21,873 nt of DNA from CAZGWJ01 sp964529445. GTDB taxonomy: Bacteria > Oederibacteriota > Muellerivitia > Muellerivitales > Muellerivitaceae. Location of the stretch: contig CAZGWJ010000043.1 of assembly GCA_964529445.1 (NCBI GenBank), positions 1-21,873 of the forward strand, read 5' to 3'. Within the stretch, counting starts at the first letter, position 1. Each line of letters starts with the position of its first letter. Below are positions 20,484 to 21,873 of this stretch, piece by piece. Both the position numbers and the translations under genes were made by a program. Below the pieces are notes generated by a model. The model had not been told where the DNA came from. It was given only the letters and a program-made list of their open reading frames with translations, and ran no database searches.

Positions 20484-21873
20484 TAGACGAGGAACCCCGC
20501 GAAGCCGAGAAGAACGGACCCCAGCGCGCAGGCGGAGACGGCCAGCCAGAAGGCGGCGCCCGCCGGGGGCGGATCGACCGGTTTTTCCGGCGACGGCCTC
20601 ATGAACATGAAAACGACGATCCGCAGGTAATAATAGGCCGAGATGAAGGAGTTGAGGACCCCGAGTAGGGCGAGCCCCACCATCCCGTGATCCACGGCCA
20701 GCTTGAAGACGAACCACTTCCCGAAGAACCCCGCCATGGGAGGAACCCCCGTGAGCGAGAAGAGGAAGACCGCCATGGCGGCGCCCGCCCAGGGATGCCG
20801 CAATCCCAGCCCCGCCCATTCCTCCGCGCGAAGCCGCTCCTCGCCCTTGCCCGAGGCCCAGGTCACGATCGCGAAGGCGCCCGCCGTCATCAACGAATAA
20901 GCCAACAGGTAGAAACCCACGGCGTATTGCACATCGGTGGCCGAGGCTCTTCCGGCGGCCGCAAGGCCGATCGCCAGGTATCCCGCGTGCGCCACGGACG
21001 AGTAGGCCAGCATGCGCTTAACGGAGGCCTGCGCCAAGGCGCCCAGATTGCCCAGGAACATCGTGAGGACCGCGATGGCGGCGATCCCGGCGGATAGGGG
21101 CGCGTCCAGGCCGGGGACTTCGGTCAGGATGCGGGTGAGGGCCGCGAACCCCGCCGCCTTGACCCCGGTCGAGAGGAACCCGGATACCGGCGCGGGCGCC
21201 CCGTCGTACACGTCGGGCGCCCAGGCGTGGAAGGGCGCGACCGCCACCTTGAAACCCAGCCCCACGACGATCAGGGCGGCGCCGATGCCGGCCCAGGGGG
21301 CCAGCGTTCCGGGCACGAGGACCTCCCGCAGGACCGCGAAACGGGTGCTGCCGCTCGCACCGTAGAGGATGGCCACCCCGTACAGCAGGAACGCCGAGGC
21401 GAAGGTGCCCTGGATGAAGTACTTGAACGCCGCCTCCGGCGACTTTTCCCCCGTCCGCAGGTAGCCCGCCAGCACGTAGGCCGGGATGGAGGCCAACTCC
21501 AGCCCGATGAAGAGCGTGATGAACTCCGTGGCCGAAGCCAGGATCCACAATCCCGCCGTGGAGAGCAGGAGGAGTGCGTAGTACTCGCCCGTCACGGCCT
21601 TCTCCCGCCGCAAGGCGCGAGCCGAGAAGAGGGCGGCCAGGAGGGCCGTCAGGAGGCAAACGGCCTGGGTGCCCTGGGCGAAGGCGTCAAGCGTCACAAC
21701 ACCCGCGAAATGGGTCTCGGCCACCCCGTCATACCCCCAAAACGCCGCGACCCCGAGGGCGAGGGCCGCGGTCGTGAACAGGGACGCCAGCCAGGGGGCG
21801 AAACGCCGCGAAGGCTCCTTGAAGAGCGCCTCGGCGAGCAGAAGCACGAGCGCACCTCCGGAGACCGTCCAGA
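20483..21873 (-). CDS. nuoN: NADH-quinone oxidoreductase subunit N (5' end missing)
   Basis: The frame is open through the right edge; codons before GTG 21847 read '.WTVSGGALVLLLAEALF', which matches the usual NuoN first helix, so the true start lies outside the window. About 463 residues are visible with roughly 13 membrane helices. Family blocks are clear: 'LFIGLELASIPAYVLAGY', 'EAAFKYFIQGTFASAFLLYG' (antiporter-type Lys in helix), 'FKVAVAPFHAWAPDVYDGAP', 'KRMLAYSSVAHAGYLAIG', and 'SLTGVPPMAGFFGKW' near the end. NuoN is one of the three antiporter-like, proton-pumping subunits of complex I and is usually the last gene of the nuo operon, so nuoM and nuoL should follow to the right. The hairpin at its stop codon fits an operon end. 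Confidence 0.95.
   Translation of the reverse strand, partial: WTVSGGALVLLLAEALFKEPSRRFAPWLASLFTTAALALGVAAFWGYDGVAETHFAGVVTLDAFAQGTQAVCLLTALLAALFSARALRREKAVTGEYYALLLLSTAGLWILASATEFITLFIGLELASIPAYVLAGYLRTGEKSPEAAFKYFIQGTFASAFLLYGVAILYGASGSTRFAVLREVLVPGTLAPWAGIGAALIVVGLGFKVAVAPFHAWAPDVYDGAPAPVSGFLSTGVKAAGFAALTRILTEVPGLDAPLSAGIAAIAVLTMFLGNLGALAQASVKRMLAYSSVAHAGYLAIGLAAAGRASATDVQYAVGFYLLAYSLMTAGAFAIVTWASGKGEERLRAEEWAGLGLRHPWAGAAMAVFLFSLTGVPPMAGFFGKWFVFKLAVDHGMVGLALLGVLNSFISAYYYLRIVVFMFMRPSPEKPVDPPPAGAAFWLAVSACALGSVLLGFAGFLV

Overview
The window looks like a fragment of a high-G+C, probably Gram-negative and uncultured bacterium. The signs are mixed ATG/GTG/TTG starts with Shine-Dalgarno sites, a lipobox lipoprotein, a complex I subunit (nuoN), and large exported proteins joined by Thr/Pro-rich linkers of the kind often seen in metagenome-derived candidate phyla. 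There is no rRNA or tRNA gene, so the phylum cannot be named. A run of exactly 100 N (14138-14237) shows that this is a scaffold.

Layout. (a) 1-2738, minus: the 5' part of an exported GH8-family glycoside hydrolase (cellulase/endoglucanase clan) followed by DUF11-type repeats; it runs off the left edge. (b) 3068-10595, minus: a probable two-gene unit of visibly lower G+C. It encodes a 1895-residue exported subtilisin-like protease carrying NHL, two CBM3-like and Kelch modules on Thr/Pro linkers, followed by a membrane GT-C (TMTC-like) glycosyltransferase with C-terminal TPRs. (c) 10747-12753: an AAA/DUF4143 ATPase gene bracketed by an intact GNAT acetyltransferase gene on one side and a decayed copy of that gene's 3' end on the other. 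(d) 12908-13897, minus: an exported protein of unknown function with a Thr/Pro/Ala linker. (e) 14001-14889: a GxxExxY-family (PD-(D/E)XK-like) gene enclosed by inverted repeats, one side being a 79-bp tandem array that contains the assembly gap. (f) 14906-17308, minus: two exported proteins (one a CBM11-like lipoprotein) and a HAD phosphatase/phosphomutase. (g) 17726-20368: a CrtI-type carotenoid desaturase translationally coupled to a membrane-anchored FG-GAP-like protein, divergent from a DUF2141 exported protein. (h) 20483-21873, minus: nuoN, cut by the right edge.

How it fits together. The left third looks like an extracellular polysaccharide/protein-processing cluster: GH8 hydrolase, carbohydrate-binding protease, and a glycosyltransferase that could decorate the Thr/Pro linkers. 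The middle is accessory and repeat-rich. The right end is housekeeping (carotenoid, respiration). Three genes (TMTC-like, ATPase, DUF2141) have a -10-like hexamer only 6-7 nt before the start codon, which suggests leaderless mRNAs. Two of these share a near-identical 14-bp palindrome at their starts.
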